DNA of 64,000 nucleotides from Pedobacter sp. Hv1 (GCF_001412215.1 NZ_LLWP01000011.1:62001-126000); one strand, 5' to 3'; shown: positions 53,689 to 63,420, numbered from the stretch's first letter. The notes: generated by a model not told the origin, from the sequence alone. Made by a program: numbers and translations.

Positions 53689-56166
53689 CTAATAAGGATC
53701 CACATCAATTTGCGTAATTACACTCTTAAAGTCTTTTTGTGCGTTAAAATCTTTAATGGTTTCTTTTAATACTGCTTTTACCTTTTGAATTGCAGCATTT
53801 TTTTCTGTTTTAATAATGATTTGTTTGATGTAGTAATTTCTTATCCTAGCTACCAGTGGTTGTTCTGGTCCTAAAATCCGATTGCCCAATTGCGATTTCA
53901 AGGCATTGGCCAAGGTTTGTGCGGCAACATTGAGCACATTGGCATCCTTATGTTTAACGTTGATAAAGATTAAACGTGTAAAAGGTGGGTAATTGAACTG
54001 CTTGCGTTCGGCCATTTCATCCTGATACATTTCTAAGTAATTATTCGCCATCACTTGTTTGATAATCCGATGCGAATCGTCATAAGCTTGAATACAAACT
54101 TTGCCCTGTTTATCTCTCCTACCAGCTCTTCCGGCTACCTGGGCCAACAATTGGTAACTTCTTTCAAAAGCCCTAAAATCGGGATAGTTCAATAAGGTAT
54201 CGGCATTGATTACCCCAATAAGACTTACATTGTCAAAATCCAAACCTTTGGCCACCATCTGCGTACCAATTAAAATCTGCGTTTTTTTATCCTGAAAATC
54301 AGAGATGATCTGTTGCATCCCATTTTTGGTTCTGGTACTGTCTAAATCCAGTCGGGCTATTTTAACATCTGGAAAGATCAAACTTAGCTCTTCTTCTATC
54401 CGTTCTGTTCCAAAACCTTTTTGCTCAATGTGTACCGAGCCACAGGCCGGGCAGGTATTGATGCTATTTTGGTGGTAGCCACAATAATGGCAATGGAGTT
54501 TACCACTGGTTTTATGAAAAGTTAAACTGACATCGCAATTGACACATTTCGGGGCATAACCACAAGTTGCACAAATTAAGATGGTAGCATAACCCCTCCT
54601 ATTTTGAAATAAGATGATCTGTTCTTTATTCTCCAATGCAGTTGACATATCATCTATCAATACACTGGTAAAATAAGATGTCATTTTTTTACGCTTGGTT
54701 TCTTCTGCAATACTCACCACTTCTTGCAAAGGCAATTGAACTCCACCAAATCTTTCGTTCAATACCACTAAGCCATATTTATCCGTTTCGGCATTATGGT
54801 AACTCTCTATTGATGGGGTTGCCGAACCTAAAACAACTTTGGTTTGATGCAGGTGTCCAAGAAAAACTGCAGCGTCTCTGGCTTGGTACCTAGGCGCTGG
54901 CTCATGCTGTTTATATGATGATTCATGTTCTTCATCAACAACAATCAGTTTGAGGTCTTTAAATGGCAGAAATACAGCAGAGCGTGCACCAAGCACCACT
55001 TGATAAGAACCATTCAATACCTTATTCCAGATCTCTACTCTTTCATTGTCGTTAAATTTAGAGTGATAGACTCCAATTTTATCTCCAAAATAACGTTTAA
55101 TCCGTTCTACAATCTGGGTAGTTAAAGCAATTTCCGGCAATAGAAACAGAACCTGTCCGCCATGGCTAATTGCTTTTTCTATCAATTTAATATACAGTTG
55201 CGTTTTACCCGATGCGGTAATGCCATGCAACAACACTACATCTTTGGTAGCAAACTGAGTTTCTATTTCATTAAAGGCTTTTTGTTGTGCTGTACTCAAT
55301 TCAAAGTTAACCTCAAACTCGTCATCACCAGTATTTAAACGACTTACCTGCCTTTTCTCAACCCTAAAAATCTCTTTATCAATTAAAGCTTTTAAAGCGC
55401 CTTGTCCACTTCCACTTTCTTCGAGCAGTTGTTGTTTTGGAATAGTACTTTCAATTTTACTCAATTTGAGATAAGCCAGCAAGGCATCCAATTGTTTGGG
55501 CGCTTTTTCTAAAATTTCAAAAAGCTGTTTTAAATTCTGCTCTTCTCTATAAAAAGGATTGAGCGTAATAAATGATTTGAGTAGTGGTTTATATTTTTCA
55601 ATTACTTCTTCGGCAACATAGATTACTTCTTTTGCTATTAACGAATTAATGATGGGATAAACAGTTTTTTGCCCCAGAAGCTCAACCACATCATCAATAC
55701 TGATGCGTTGTTGTTTATGTAGCACCGAAACAATTAGACTCTCTTTTTCTGTTAATTCTAATTCTTCGGGTAATTCATCTCTCAGCACTAGAATGGTTTC
55801 GCTGGCCAATTTTAAACCGGTAGGCAAAGCTGCAGCCATTACCTCGCCTTCATTGCACAAATAATAAGAAGTAATCCAATCCCAAAATTCAAATTGTTTT
55901 GGGGTAATTACAGGCCATTCGTCAACAACATCTATGATATATTTTGCCTGATAAAATTCTGGGGGTTGATCTCCAATACTTTTTACTAGGGCAGTATATA
56001 TTTTGTGTTTGCCAAACTGAACCACCACACGTTTACCTACAGCTACCCTATCATTCAGTTCAAATGGAACCCGGTAAGTATAATTGATGGCTAATGACAA
56101 AGGCAAGATCACTTCTACAAAAAGTGTTTCCCGCTCAGAAAAATCTATGGGGCTTGCAAACTGCAT
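53689..56166 (-). CDS. priA: Primosomal protein N', replication restart helicase
   Basis: 825 residues. 3'-to-5' helicase that reloads the replisome at stalled forks. N-terminal DNA-binding domain, Walker A GITASGKTQ (about 314-322), DEEH box in VVDEEHESSYK, and the zinc-binding insertion with eight cysteines (CATCGYAPKCVNC ... CHYCGYH ... CPACGS), then the helicase C-terminal domain. Its ATG shares one base with the DUF423 stop codon, so the two are coupled. Confidence 0.96.
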   Translation of the reverse strand: MQFASPIDFSERETLFVEVILPLSLAINYTYRVPFELNDRVAVGKRVVVQFGKHKIYTALVKSIGDQPPEFYQAKYIIDVVDEWPVITPKQFEFWDWITSYYLCNEGEVMAAALPTGLKLASETILVLRDELPEELELTEKESLIVSVLHKQQRISIDDVVELLGQKTVYPIINSLIAKEVIYVAEEVIEKYKPLLKSFITLNPFYREEQNLKQLFEILEKAPKQLDALLAYLKLSKIESTIPKQQLLEESGSGQGALKALIDKEIFRVEKRQVSRLNTGDDEFEVNFELSTAQQKAFNEIETQFATKDVVLLHGITASGKTQLYIKLIEKAISHGGQVLFLLPEIALTTQIVERIKRYFGDKIGVYHSKFNDNERVEIWNKVLNGSYQVVLGARSAVFLPFKDLKLIVVDEEHESSYKQHEPAPRYQARDAAVFLGHLHQTKVVLGSATPSIESYHNAETDKYGLVVLNERFGGVQLPLQEVVSIAEETKRKKMTSYFTSVLIDDMSTALENKEQIILFQNRRGYATILICATCGYAPKCVNCDVSLTFHKTSGKLHCHYCGYHQNSINTCPACGSVHIEQKGFGTERIEEELSLIFPDVKIARLDLDSTRTKNGMQQIISDFQDKKTQILIGTQMVAKGLDFDNVSLIGVINADTLLNYPDFRAFERSYQLLAQVAGRAGRRDKQGKVCIQAYDDSHRIIKQVMANNYLEMYQDEMAERKQFNYPPFTRLIFINVKHKDANVLNVAAQTLANALKSQLGNRILGPEQPLVARIRNYYIKQIIIKTEKNAAIQKVKAVLKETIKDFNAQKDFKSVITQIDVDPY

Positions 56167-56549
56167 TATTTATCTTTTAGCGCTGCCAAAAACAGACTGA
56201 TCCACCCTAAAATAAAGCACAATCCACCAAGTGGTGTAATTGGTCCAATAAATTGTACCGATAAATGATAGGCATCTTTTAAGGCCAAAATGTACAACGA
56301 ACCAGAGAAAAGTACAATACCAAGTGTAAAAAACACGAAGGCAAAACCGATCAATTTATTTTTATACCGGGCAAAAGTAGAGAGATATAATAACGCAAAA
56401 ACATGATAGAATTGATACTCCACCCCTTTTTGCCAAATTTCTAGAGATGATGAACTGATTAATGTTTTTAAACTGTGTGCACCAAATGCACCTAAAACTA
56501 CTGCCAAAGCTCCAAAAAGAGCAGCAGTAAGGATAATACGTTTGTTCAT
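56166..56549 (-). CDS. DUF423 family membrane protein
   Basis: 127 residues with four predicted transmembrane helices (start ILTAALFGALAVVLGAFGAHSLK; further helices around 45-65, 70-90, 100-122). The GAFGAHSL motif and the PxGGLCFILGW region are typical of DUF423. Function unknown in the family. First gene of a two-gene unit with priA. Confidence 0.92.
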   Translation of the reverse strand: MNKRIILTAALFGALAVVLGAFGAHSLKTLISSSSLEIWQKGVEYQFYHVFALLYLSTFARYKNKLIGFAFVFFTLGIVLFSGSLYILALKDAYHLSVQFIGPITPLGGLCFILGWISLFLAALKDK

Positions 56550-56640
56550 GAATTAACGACTTTATACAAGTGCTAAATTAAGAAAATGCCCTTATAATCT
56601 CTGTAATCCCAAAATTAAATTAAATTTGTAGGTAATAGCC

Positions 56641-58236
56641 ATGAAAAGAATATATATCACATTAGGAATATTACTGACAGGAGTGATTGCAATGGCTTAC
56701 TTGTATTTTTCTAACTTAAATACAGAAACAAATGCAAATGATTTATCGCTAAATACAGTAGCTTCAAATTCTGGAATCATTTTCAGTTTTGAAAACGACA
56801 AAAGCTTTTATGAAATTTTAAGTGGTCAAGATTTATTTCAGCACATTTTAGGTGAAACTAAGTCTAAGCAGTTTGCTGCACTAAGAGATCATTTAATGAG
56901 TCAACAAGAAATTGTAAATGCCTTAAATGGTCAAAAAATTTATATTGGCCTCATTCCAGGGTCAGAAAATACAATTGATTTTTTAATCGGCACCCAACTC
57001 AATTCGAATACCAATTCTCAAAAATTATTCAACAGTTTAAACACCGGTCAAACCAAGGTCAATAAGGTGGGCGAAATCTATCAACTCACTTTTACAGATA
57101 GCACAAAATGTTTTATAGGCATTAAAAATACAATGATTGTATTGTCAAATATACTTTTACCTATCCAGAATGCCTTAAAGGCCCAAAAGACCGAAAAACA
57201 GGATTTCGTTAACTACATTAAGAACAATAGCCGTTTCAACAAAAATACTTTGGCCAGTCTTTATCTTGATTTTAACCAAATGCCTTTATTTCTCAAAAGC
57301 ATTTTGAACAGCAACCTTAATGGCGAGTTGAGTATATTTAACAAACAAAATACTTATGCAGCCCTAAGTTATAACTTTAGCAAGGAGAAGCTCTTATTTA
57401 ATGGCAACACACAGGTTAATGATGAGCACAATTATTATAAACTATTTGATCATATTTCTGAGCAAAAAATAACCATCAACACTATTCTGCCTCAAAAAAC
57501 TGCCAATTACACTATTTATGCCATTTCTGACTATGACAACTGGCATAAAAATTTATTGGAGCTGATGACAAAAAATAAAGAAATAGATAAGGTCAATCAA
57601 ACCATCGCTACCATCAATCAAAAATATAGAATTGACCTAGACCAGATTCTTCCAAAATATTTTAAAAATGAACTGGTTACTTTTCAATTGAGTAGTGGTG
57701 AAAAATTTGCAGCAATTGCATTGAGCAACGGAGAAAAGGTAGCACAGTTATTAATGGATCTAAGTGGTAATTATGCCCCAGAAATTAAGGTATTTAAAGA
57801 AGCAGGAATTGCCTATGCTTATTTTGGAGAACCATTTAAAAAATTTGAAAGACCTTTTTATGCTGTGGTTAACAATTATCTGGTAATGGCCAATAATGCC
57901 AGCAGTATCCAAGTATTTTTAAATAGTTATGAAAATAATTCGCTATTAATTAGCGATGAAGATTATCAAGATTTCAGCAATCAGCTTTCTTCATCTGCTA
58001 CCATTTCATTCTATGTCAACCATAAAAATTCGAACGATATTTTTGGCAGAAACCTCAAACAACCTTATTTCAAACAGTACCAAGCTAAAGCTGGTTTTAA
58101 ATCTTTTGATGCCTTTTCTTATCAACTTTCTGGAGATAAAGGGAAATTCTTAAGCAATGTATTATTGTATAAAAAACTAGAGAAAATAACTCCCAAAGAT
58201 ACTTTGTCAGTTCAAGCGATACCAATCAACAAGTAA
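56641..58236 (+). CDS. Membrane-anchored or exported protein of unknown function
   Basis: 531 residues with one N-terminal hydrophobic segment (about 4-24, IYITLGILLTGVIAMAYLYF), then a large extracytoplasmic domain without recognised motifs, rich in Asn, Lys and beta-strand-like sequence. The layout of repeated beta-rich blocks and the ending resemble DUF3352-like proteins, but I cannot confirm that. Stand-alone, divergent from DUF423/priA and convergent with tsaB across the repeat block. Function unknown. Confidence 0.7.
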   Translation: MKRIYITLGILLTGVIAMAYLYFSNLNTETNANDLSLNTVASNSGIIFSFENDKSFYEILSGQDLFQHILGETKSKQFAALRDHLMSQQEIVNALNGQKIYIGLIPGSENTIDFLIGTQLNSNTNSQKLFNSLNTGQTKVNKVGEIYQLTFTDSTKCFIGIKNTMIVLSNILLPIQNALKAQKTEKQDFVNYIKNNSRFNKNTLASLYLDFNQMPLFLKSILNSNLNGELSIFNKQNTYAALSYNFSKEKLLFNGNTQVNDEHNYYKLFDHISEQKITINTILPQKTANYTIYAISDYDNWHKNLLELMTKNKEIDKVNQTIATINQKYRIDLDQILPKYFKNELVTFQLSSGEKFAAIALSNGEKVAQLLMDLSGNYAPEIKVFKEAGIAYAYFGEPFKKFERPFYAVVNNYLVMANNASSIQVFLNSYENNSLLISDEDYQDFSNQLSSSATISFYVNHKNSNDIFGRNLKQPYFKQYQAKAGFKSFDAFSYQLSGDKGKFLSNVLLYKKLEKITPKDTLSVQAIPINK

Positions 58237-58274
58237 GCACAAACAATTTGCTTTACTGAATTCTTACTAACAGC

Positions 58275-58554
58275 AAATCATATTTATAGAAATTTCAGAA
58301 AAACAGTGTCAGTAGTTCTTAGGTAGGCTAGCCCCGCTTTCCACTCCTGCCGAAGAAAATCGGCATCCGCTCCAATCAGGTTTATATCACAAAGCCACAG
58401 GTTCTTGGCATACTGCAGCCCTAAATAGTTGCACAGACCTGCATATACTAAACGGGATTGTAATGGAAATCCTTTTTGTTGCCAAGCACAAAAAGATTGG
58501 AATGTAAAGCCCGACTAACGTTAAAAAGCACACAACAACCTGCTTTCCCGAATC
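58275..58554 (-). repeat. Dispersed intergenic repeat, copy 4
   Basis: About 280 bp, opposite orientation to the copies at 12 kb. Read on the minus strand it has the same order of blocks: GGAAAGCAGGTTG, GTCGGGCTTTACATTCC, the TTTTTGTGC/GCAACAAAAAGG hairpin, CAATCCCGTTTA, GCCAAGAACC, AACCTGATTGGAGCGG and GCCGA/TCGGC. Nearly identical to copy 5, period 292 bp. Confidence 0.9.
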
Positions 58555-58566
58555 TCTTCTAGTCAC

Positions 58567-58846
58567 AAATCATATTTATAGAAATTTCAGAAAAACAGTG
58601 TCAGTAGTTCTTAGGTAGGTCTAGCCCCGCTTTCCACTCCTGCCGAAGAAAAATCGGCATCCGCTCCAATCAGGTTTATATTACCAAGCAAGCAGTTCTT
58701 GGCATACTGCAGCCCTAAATAGTTGCACAGACCTGCATATACTAAACGGGATTGCAATGGAAATCCTTTTTGTTGCCAAGCACAAAAAGATTGGAATGTA
58801 AAGCCCGACTAACGTTAAAAAGCACACAACAACCTGCTTTCCCGAA
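58567..58846 (-). repeat. Dispersed intergenic repeat, copy 5
   Basis: About 280 bp, tandem copy of the previous one with few differences (for example TACCAAGCAAGCAGTTC in place of TCACAAAGCCACAGGTTC). On the plus strand its leading edge AAATCATATTTATAG is the same as that of copy 4. Confidence 0.9.
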
Positions 58847-58860
58847 TCTCTTCTAGTCAC

Positions 58861-58890
58861 AAATCATATTTATAGAAATTTCAGAAAAAC
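58861..58890 (-). repeat. Truncated sixth repeat edge
   Basis: AAATCATATTTATAG and the next 15 bp are identical to the same edge of copies 4 and 5, then the similarity stops. Marks the end of an incomplete tandem unit. Confidence 0.8.
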
Positions 58891-58938
58891 TATATCAGCA
58901 CTTCTTTGGTCAGTAGATCAGATTTGTGTTTAGTACAA

Positions 58939-59628
58939 CTAATTGGTTTTACTTTTCGGGGTGGTAAATACAAAATCCTTTAGATAAAAAGGCTCAAAAT
59001 AGGCTACATCTTCAAAATTTTGGTTATCGAAAGCTTCTTTTGCCAAGCTGCTCATATTGGCAGCAGAGTTGAAGTTTAAATTGGAAAAATGTGCATTTTG
59101 ATGGTCTAAAACAGGAATACATTTTTCGGCACCATCGCCAATAAAAGTGACATAATGTTGGTTCAGTTCTAAAATAAAACTTTTCTCGTCTACAATTTTA
59201 GCATTTACGGCTTCTATTTCTTGGAGTTTATTGGTATAAACCGCTGTAAAAACCTCCATTCGTCTGGCGTCAATCATAGGGCAAATCAATCCACCATAAT
59301 TTGGGTGTTGGAGTAAAAATCCATTGGCCATCATCTTCAAAGTTGGGATAGCAATAAAGGGCTTATCCAATGCAAAACACAATCCTTTAGCGGTAGACAC
59401 ACCAATACGTAAACCTGTATATGAACCCGGACCTTTACTCACTGCAATGGCATCTAAATCTTTATACTTTAATCCAGCTGTTTGCATTACCTCTTCTATA
59501 AACAATGTTAAACTAGAGGCATGGATATTTTGTGCTGCTTGCTCTTTTAATGCAATTGTTTCTCCGTTGATAGCCAGAGCAACTGAGCAAACTGGTGTAG
59601 CTGTTTCAATTTGTAGGATAGTAGCCAT
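58939..59628 (-). CDS. tsaB: tRNA threonylcarbamoyladenosine biosynthesis protein TsaB
   Basis: 229 residues. With TsaD and TsaE it forms threonylcarbamoyladenosine at position 37 of ANN-decoding tRNAs. The ASKHA start ILQIETATPVCSVALA and the diagnostic VSKGPGSYTGLRIGVSTAKGL are present. Single gene upstream of the repeat block, with 60 bp between it and yidD. Confidence 0.95.
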   Translation of the reverse strand: MATILQIETATPVCSVALAINGETIALKEQAAQNIHASSLTLFIEEVMQTAGLKYKDLDAIAVSKGPGSYTGLRIGVSTAKGLCFALDKPFIAIPTLKMMANGFLLQHPNYGGLICPMIDARRMEVFTAVYTNKLQEIEAVNAKIVDEKSFILELNQHYVTFIGDGAEKCIPVLDHQNAHFSNLNFNSAANMSSLAKEAFDNQNFEDVAYFEPFYLKDFVFTTPKSKTN

Positions 59629-59688
59629 TGTTAAAATTAAAAAGTTAAAGTTAAAAGTTTAACGCAAAAAATTCTCCATCTTAAAATT

Positions 59689-59919
59689 TTAAGGTACGGG
59701 ATCGTGCCCATGTTTACCCCAAGGATGACAACTTCCAATTCGCTTTAAGGTTAACCACCCGCCTTTAAATGGACCATGTTTTTTAATCGCTTCTACACCA
59801 TATTGCGAACAAGTAGGTGTAAACCTGCAATTGGCACCCAATAAAGGAGATAAAAATAGTTGGTATAACTTGATAATACCCAAAAACAACCAAGAGAAGA
59901 AAAGTTTAATTATTTTCAT
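59689..59919 (-). CDS. yidD: Membrane protein insertion efficiency factor
   Basis: 76 residues. The family signature [22 protein letters not shown] and [12 protein letters not shown] are diagnostic. Amphipathic membrane-associated helper of YidC-mediated insertion. Its start overlaps the end of rnpA by 14 bp; the order rpmH-rnpA-yidD is the common one. Confidence 0.96.
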   Translation of the reverse strand: MKIIKLFFSWLFLGIIKLYQLFLSPLLGANCRFTPTCSQYGVEAIKKHGPFKGGWLTLKRIGSCHPWGKHGHDPVP

Positions 59920-60349
59920 TGCTAGGTTGAGGATTTAATGTGATTGGATCTACAATATTAGCAGTATCAGCAGAAATTTGTTGAATAAGCTTTTTAAGGC
60001 CCTGTGTCAATTTCTTTTCAAAGAAACCATAATCGTACTTTTCTTTACCAATATATTGTAAGGATAAGAGCAATAGATCTTCTTGCTTGCTTAAAAAAGA
60101 ATAGAGTTGAAGTTCTTTTTGTACTCGATAAACCTCACGTGTTCGTCTTTTGATCAAATTACGATCGACTGCACGTTTGTAACGCTTTTTGGCAACGTTA
60201 ATTACTACTTGCGCAGGGTATTGATGAGGTTCAGCTACAAAAAAATAGGTAATCCGAAAGGGATATAACAAAAAAGAAGAACCGTTTTTAAATAGCAAGT
60301 CTAATGACTTTTTGCTACATAACCGTTCTTCTTTGTTAAATTTGTTCAT
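59906..60349 (-). CDS. rnpA: Ribonuclease P protein component
   Basis: 147 residues from the ATG at 60349 ([20 protein letters not shown]), preferred to the longer frame because it fits the family start. Helps the RNA subunit of RNase P mature tRNA 5' ends. The RNR-like motif is visible as [15 protein letters not shown], plus [25 protein letters not shown]. Lies downstream of rpmH and overlaps yidD. Confidence 0.94.
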   Translation of the reverse strand: MNKFNKEERLCSKKSLDLLFKNGSSFLLYPFRITYFFVAEPHQYPAQVVINVAKKRYKRAVDRNLIKRRTREVYRVQKELQLYSFLSKQEDLLLLSLQYIGKEKYDYGFFEKKLTQGLKKLIQQISADTANIVDPITLNPQPSNENN

Positions 60350-60411
60350 GTTTTTGATTGCAATTGTGCAGCATTTACTGACTGCTAACACCTAAAAGGT
60401 GGCAATCAAAA

Positions 60412-60570
60412 TTATGCTTTATGACGACGCTCGTCAGAAACTGATAATCTTTTTCTTCCTTTTGCACGGCGAGAAGCTAATACTCTTCTACCGTTTGCTG
60501 TAGCCATTCTTTCGCGGAAGCCATGCTTGTTTCTTCTCTTTCTTTGCGAAGGTTGGAATGTTCTTTTCAT
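60412..60570 (-). CDS. rpmH: 50S ribosomal protein L34
   Basis: 52 residues, translated by hand: starts [18 protein letters not shown] and contains [20 protein letters not shown], the universal L34 sequence. It lies 62 bp upstream of rnpA on the same strand, the usual order in bacteria. A good promoter precedes it. Confidence 0.98.
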   Translation of the reverse strand: MKRTFQPSQRKRRNKHGFRERMATANGRRVLASRRAKGRKRLSVSDERRHKA

Positions 60571-60612
60571 AACTGTATAATATCTTAACTAGAGTTTTTT
60601 AAATAAGAGGTG

Positions 60613-60643
60613 CAAATATAACGTGATTTTTCTATAAATGCAA
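60613..60643 (-). promoter_or_regulatory. Promoter of rpmH-rnpA-yidD
   Basis: On the minus strand TATATTTG (60613-60620) is the -7 box and TTG (60641-60643) lies 20 bp upstream. The leader before rpmH is about 40 nt. Confidence 0.6.
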
Positions 60644-60739
60644 GTGTGATTTCTTTTTATTTTTCATAGAAATACAAATTTAGTATTTTCTATCCATTCT
60701 ATGCCTCTTTTATAAGCCATAAAAATGTCGATTAAGGCA

Positions 60740-61474
60740 TTAAAGTCCCAATGCTGCTTTCAATTTCACATATCCTGTTTTGCTTACAGGCAGCCAAATA
60801 CCAGATTTTAAAAGTACCACATAGCTCTCTTTTTCTTTCAACTCTATCTTGGTCACCTCTACCAAATTAATGATATAGGAACGGTGAATACGAATAAACT
60901 GATTTGGATCGAGCGTTTGTTCGAAAAAGCTCATGGTTTTATTTTTATGGAAATTACCTTCGGTGGTACTCAATTTCACATAATCATCATCGGCTTCAAT
61001 GTAATGCAAGTCGGTAACTGGAATAATTTTAATTACTCCAGCATTTTTAACCACTATCCTATTGTTTTGTGCTGGCGATAAAGCGGCTGTTTCCAATAAT
61101 TCATTACTGGTTTCGCCCTTGGCCAATTTAGCTGGTAATTTTTGCATGGCTTGGTCAAACCGGTTTTTTTCTATGGGCTTCAACAAATAATCAACGGCAT
61201 TTACTTCAAATGCTTTAATTGCATATTCGTCAAAGGCTGTTGTAAAAATTACTGCGGGATGGTTTTCTACCAGTTCCAACATCTCAAAACCACTAATTTT
61301 TGGCATTTGGATATCCAGAAAAATAAAATCTGGTTGGTGTTGACCAATTGCTTTTAACCCTTCAAAACCATCTACACATTCAGCAACTATTTCTATATCA
61401 GGATACGATTTTAAATAATGTTTAACCACATCCCTAGCTAAGGCTTCATCATCAATTAGTATCGTTCTTATCAT
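60740..61474 (-). CDS. LytTR-family response regulator
   Basis: 244 residues from the ATG at 61474 (MIRTILIDDEALARD); the frame is open upstream inside the kinase gene. Receiver domain with D8/D9 and D54 as phospho-acceptor (IFLDIQMP), LytTR DNA-binding domain about 140-240 (IRIHRSYIINL, VKLSTTEG). Its start overlaps the kinase gene by 23 bp. A direct-repeat site with 21-bp period lies upstream of the operon. Confidence 0.93.
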   Translation of the reverse strand: MIRTILIDDEALARDVVKHYLKSYPDIEIVAECVDGFEGLKAIGQHQPDFIFLDIQMPKISGFEMLELVENHPAVIFTTAFDEYAIKAFEVNAVDYLLKPIEKNRFDQAMQKLPAKLAKGETSNELLETAALSPAQNNRIVVKNAGVIKIIPVTDLHYIEADDDYVKLSTTEGNFHKNKTMSFFEQTLDPNQFIRIHRSYIINLVEVTKIELKEKESYVVLLKSGIWLPVSKTGYVKLKAALGL

Positions 61475-62513
61475 CTTTTTGGGGTATTTTAAGGGTAGTA
61501 ATATATAAATTATCGTCCTGTGTTTCTGTTTGTAACAGGTTACTATCTGCAAATAGCAGGTACAATCTACGACGTATTGCCGACAAACCAAAACCTGTAC
61601 CTTTTGTAGCTGTCATTTCTGGATCGTATGGGTTAGCCACACAAACAACCAAAGTTCTATTTTCCAATTTAACCCTAATGGTAATTGTGATTGCTGCAGA
61701 GGTGTTATACAAGCCAAATTTAATGGCATTTTCTACAATAGGTTGCAATAAAGTGCCCGGCAAACACAAGCCTAAAGTGTCTTCTTCAATCTGTACATCT
61801 AAATTTAACCGATGGCTAAAGCGCACTTTTTCTATATCTAGATAAAGTTGGATGTATTCCATTTCTTCTGCCACATTTACCCAAACCTCATCATCTCGTT
61901 TTAGCGTTCCTCTTAAAAAAGCAGCCAATTTGGTAATCATGGTGCCCGCTTCTGTTGGGTTTACAATTGTTAAGGCATAAACCGAATTTAAGCTATTGAA
62001 CAAAAAGTGCGGTTGCAACTGATGTCTTAATTTATTCAATTCTGCTTCTTTAGCCAAATTTTGTGCGGCTAACAAACGTCCTTGAGTTTCTGATTGTTCT
62101 TCTAACCTGTACCATAAAATGTTTGCCAAAGCGCACCAAGTTAAAGACAGAAAAGCAACTATGGCCCTAAATGGCAAAGAAAAATCCAAAAAGAGCTCGT
62201 AAAGCTTCTGCTTAATGAAAAGGTAATTGAGTGCATACTTGGATGTAAAAATTACGATAACGGTTAATATGGCAGTTAACAATAAAAGAAATAACATGCG
62301 CTCGTTTTTAGGCTGATAATAGCCTAACATATTGCTGATAACGATACAGCCAATGGCCAACAGACCATTACTAATGATGCTATCGGCCAAAGCTATTTGC
62401 CAACTAAAGTTGAGCGTATAATAAATAAATAAAGCACAGACTCCCATCCAACAGGCAAGTATGACACTGGAGACAAGCTTTATTTGCTTTACTGATAATG
62501 GAGTTGTCGTCAC
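61452..62513 (-). CDS. Membrane sensor histidine kinase, LytS-like
   Basis: 353 residues from a GTG at 62513; no ATG is available upstream in frame. Four transmembrane helices (about 11-31, 43-64, 73-94, 115-136), a short linker, the His_kinase domain with H169 in QLQPHFLFNSLNSVYAL, and an HATPase with LLQPIVENAIKFGLY. Phosphorylates the LytTR regulator encoded right after it. The sensing region is only the membrane part, as in cell-envelope sensors. Confidence 0.9.
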   Translation of the reverse strand: MTTTPLSVKQIKLVSSVILACWMGVCALFIYYTLNFSWQIALADSIISNGLLAIGCIVISNMLGYYQPKNERMLFLLLLTAILTVIVIFTSKYALNYLFIKQKLYELFLDFSLPFRAIVAFLSLTWCALANILWYRLEEQSETQGRLLAAQNLAKEAELNKLRHQLQPHFLFNSLNSVYALTIVNPTEAGTMITKLAAFLRGTLKRDDEVWVNVAEEMEYIQLYLDIEKVRFSHRLNLDVQIEEDTLGLCLPGTLLQPIVENAIKFGLYNTSAAITITIRVKLENRTLVVCVANPYDPEMTATKGTGFGLSAIRRRLYLLFADSNLLQTETQDDNLYITTLKIPQKDDKNDTN

Positions 62514-62540
62514 GACATGAAGTTTAGGTTAAAAGTTTGT

Positions 62541-63347
62541 TTAATAGTTCCTAATATCTACCCCACCAAACAAGGCTATTCCTCTAATGATTAACATCTT
62601 GTTCTGTCCTTCTACCGCTGGCTGTATACTTCTTTTATCATCCATACCTCCAAAAATTGCGGTTACTTCAGGTTTTACTTGCCATCCTGGTGGAATGATG
62701 ATCTTGCAGCCACCAAAAATTGCAGTTACATCTATGATAATTTCACCTTCAAAATCTGCTTGCGTTAAATTCAGGTCGCAACCTCCGAAAACCGCTATAA
62801 TTTCTCCTCCTTTAAAATTCTTAGAAAAAACGTTCTGCTGGCTTCCTCCAAAAACATTTACTGATTCTAGATGATCATTGGAAGTTGTTTTTTTTTCGTC
62901 GCTTGGACCAGGTTCATCTCCTGAGTAGGTTTGAAAAGAATCTGCTTGCCCACCAAATCTATTTCTCCACTTCTCCTCTCTTTTTTTCCATTTGCGTTCT
63001 CTATTGCCAAAATCGCTTTTCGGTTTTACAATGAGGTAAAAACCTAGGCACACCAACATAATAGGTAGCACCACATGCGACATATTGATATCGTCTATTG
63101 CCTTATCTAAGGTAAAATAGGTACCTATTAGCACCATTACAAACCAACCACTGTTTCTAAAATTATGCTTAAAGCCTACAAATAGTCCAATTGCTATCAG
63201 CAGTGTACTCCAGCTAAATAGCCATCCTGGTAAATCGAGCCCCACATTTCTAAGGAGTAAAAGTGAACCTATTACAACTATAAATAAACCGGCCCAAACC
63301 TTGCCAGAGCGGTTCATCATTTGATTATTTTGATTAGTATTTTCCAT
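62541..63347 (-). CDS. LiaF-like membrane protein with FGG-repeat C-terminal domain
   Basis: 268 residues. About four transmembrane helices in the first 110 residues (the DUF5668/LiaI-LiaF-like part, with VWAGLFIVVIGSLLLLRNVG), a charged linker (about 115-160), and a C-terminal LiaF-like beta domain with repeated FGG motifs (VFGGSQQNVF, AVFGGCDLNL, AIFGGCKIII, AIFGGMDDKR, ALFGGVDIR). LiaF proteins tune cell-envelope stress kinases. First gene of the operon with the kinase and the regulator. Confidence 0.9.
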   Translation of the reverse strand: MENTNQNNQMMNRSGKVWAGLFIVVIGSLLLLRNVGLDLPGWLFSWSTLLIAIGLFVGFKHNFRNSGWFVMVLIGTYFTLDKAIDDINMSHVVLPIMLVCLGFYLIVKPKSDFGNRERKWKKREEKWRNRFGGQADSFQTYSGDEPGPSDEKKTTSNDHLESVNVFGGSQQNVFSKNFKGGEIIAVFGGCDLNLTQADFEGEIIIDVTAIFGGCKIIIPPGWQVKPEVTAIFGGMDDKRSIQPAVEGQNKMLIIRGIALFGGVDIRNY

Positions 63348-63367
63348 GTTCTTCTGTATTGTATAGT

Positions 63368-63375
63368 CAAATGTA
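63368..63375 (-). promoter_or_regulatory. -7 promoter box of the LiaF-like/kinase/regulator operon
   Basis: On the minus strand TACATTTG fits TAnnTTTG, about 20 bp before the ATG. The only TTG upstream (63402-63404) is 26 bp away, so the -33 part is weak, as in promoters that need an activator. Confidence 0.5.
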
Positions 63376-63420
63376 GGTTGAATACGAACATGAGCCTATA
63401 GCAATCTTGCGTTTGTAAGT

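Noticed and set aside
58275-58890. CRISPR array
   Set aside because: The units are long (292-294 bp) and similar over the whole length; there are no short repeats with unique spacers and no cas genes.
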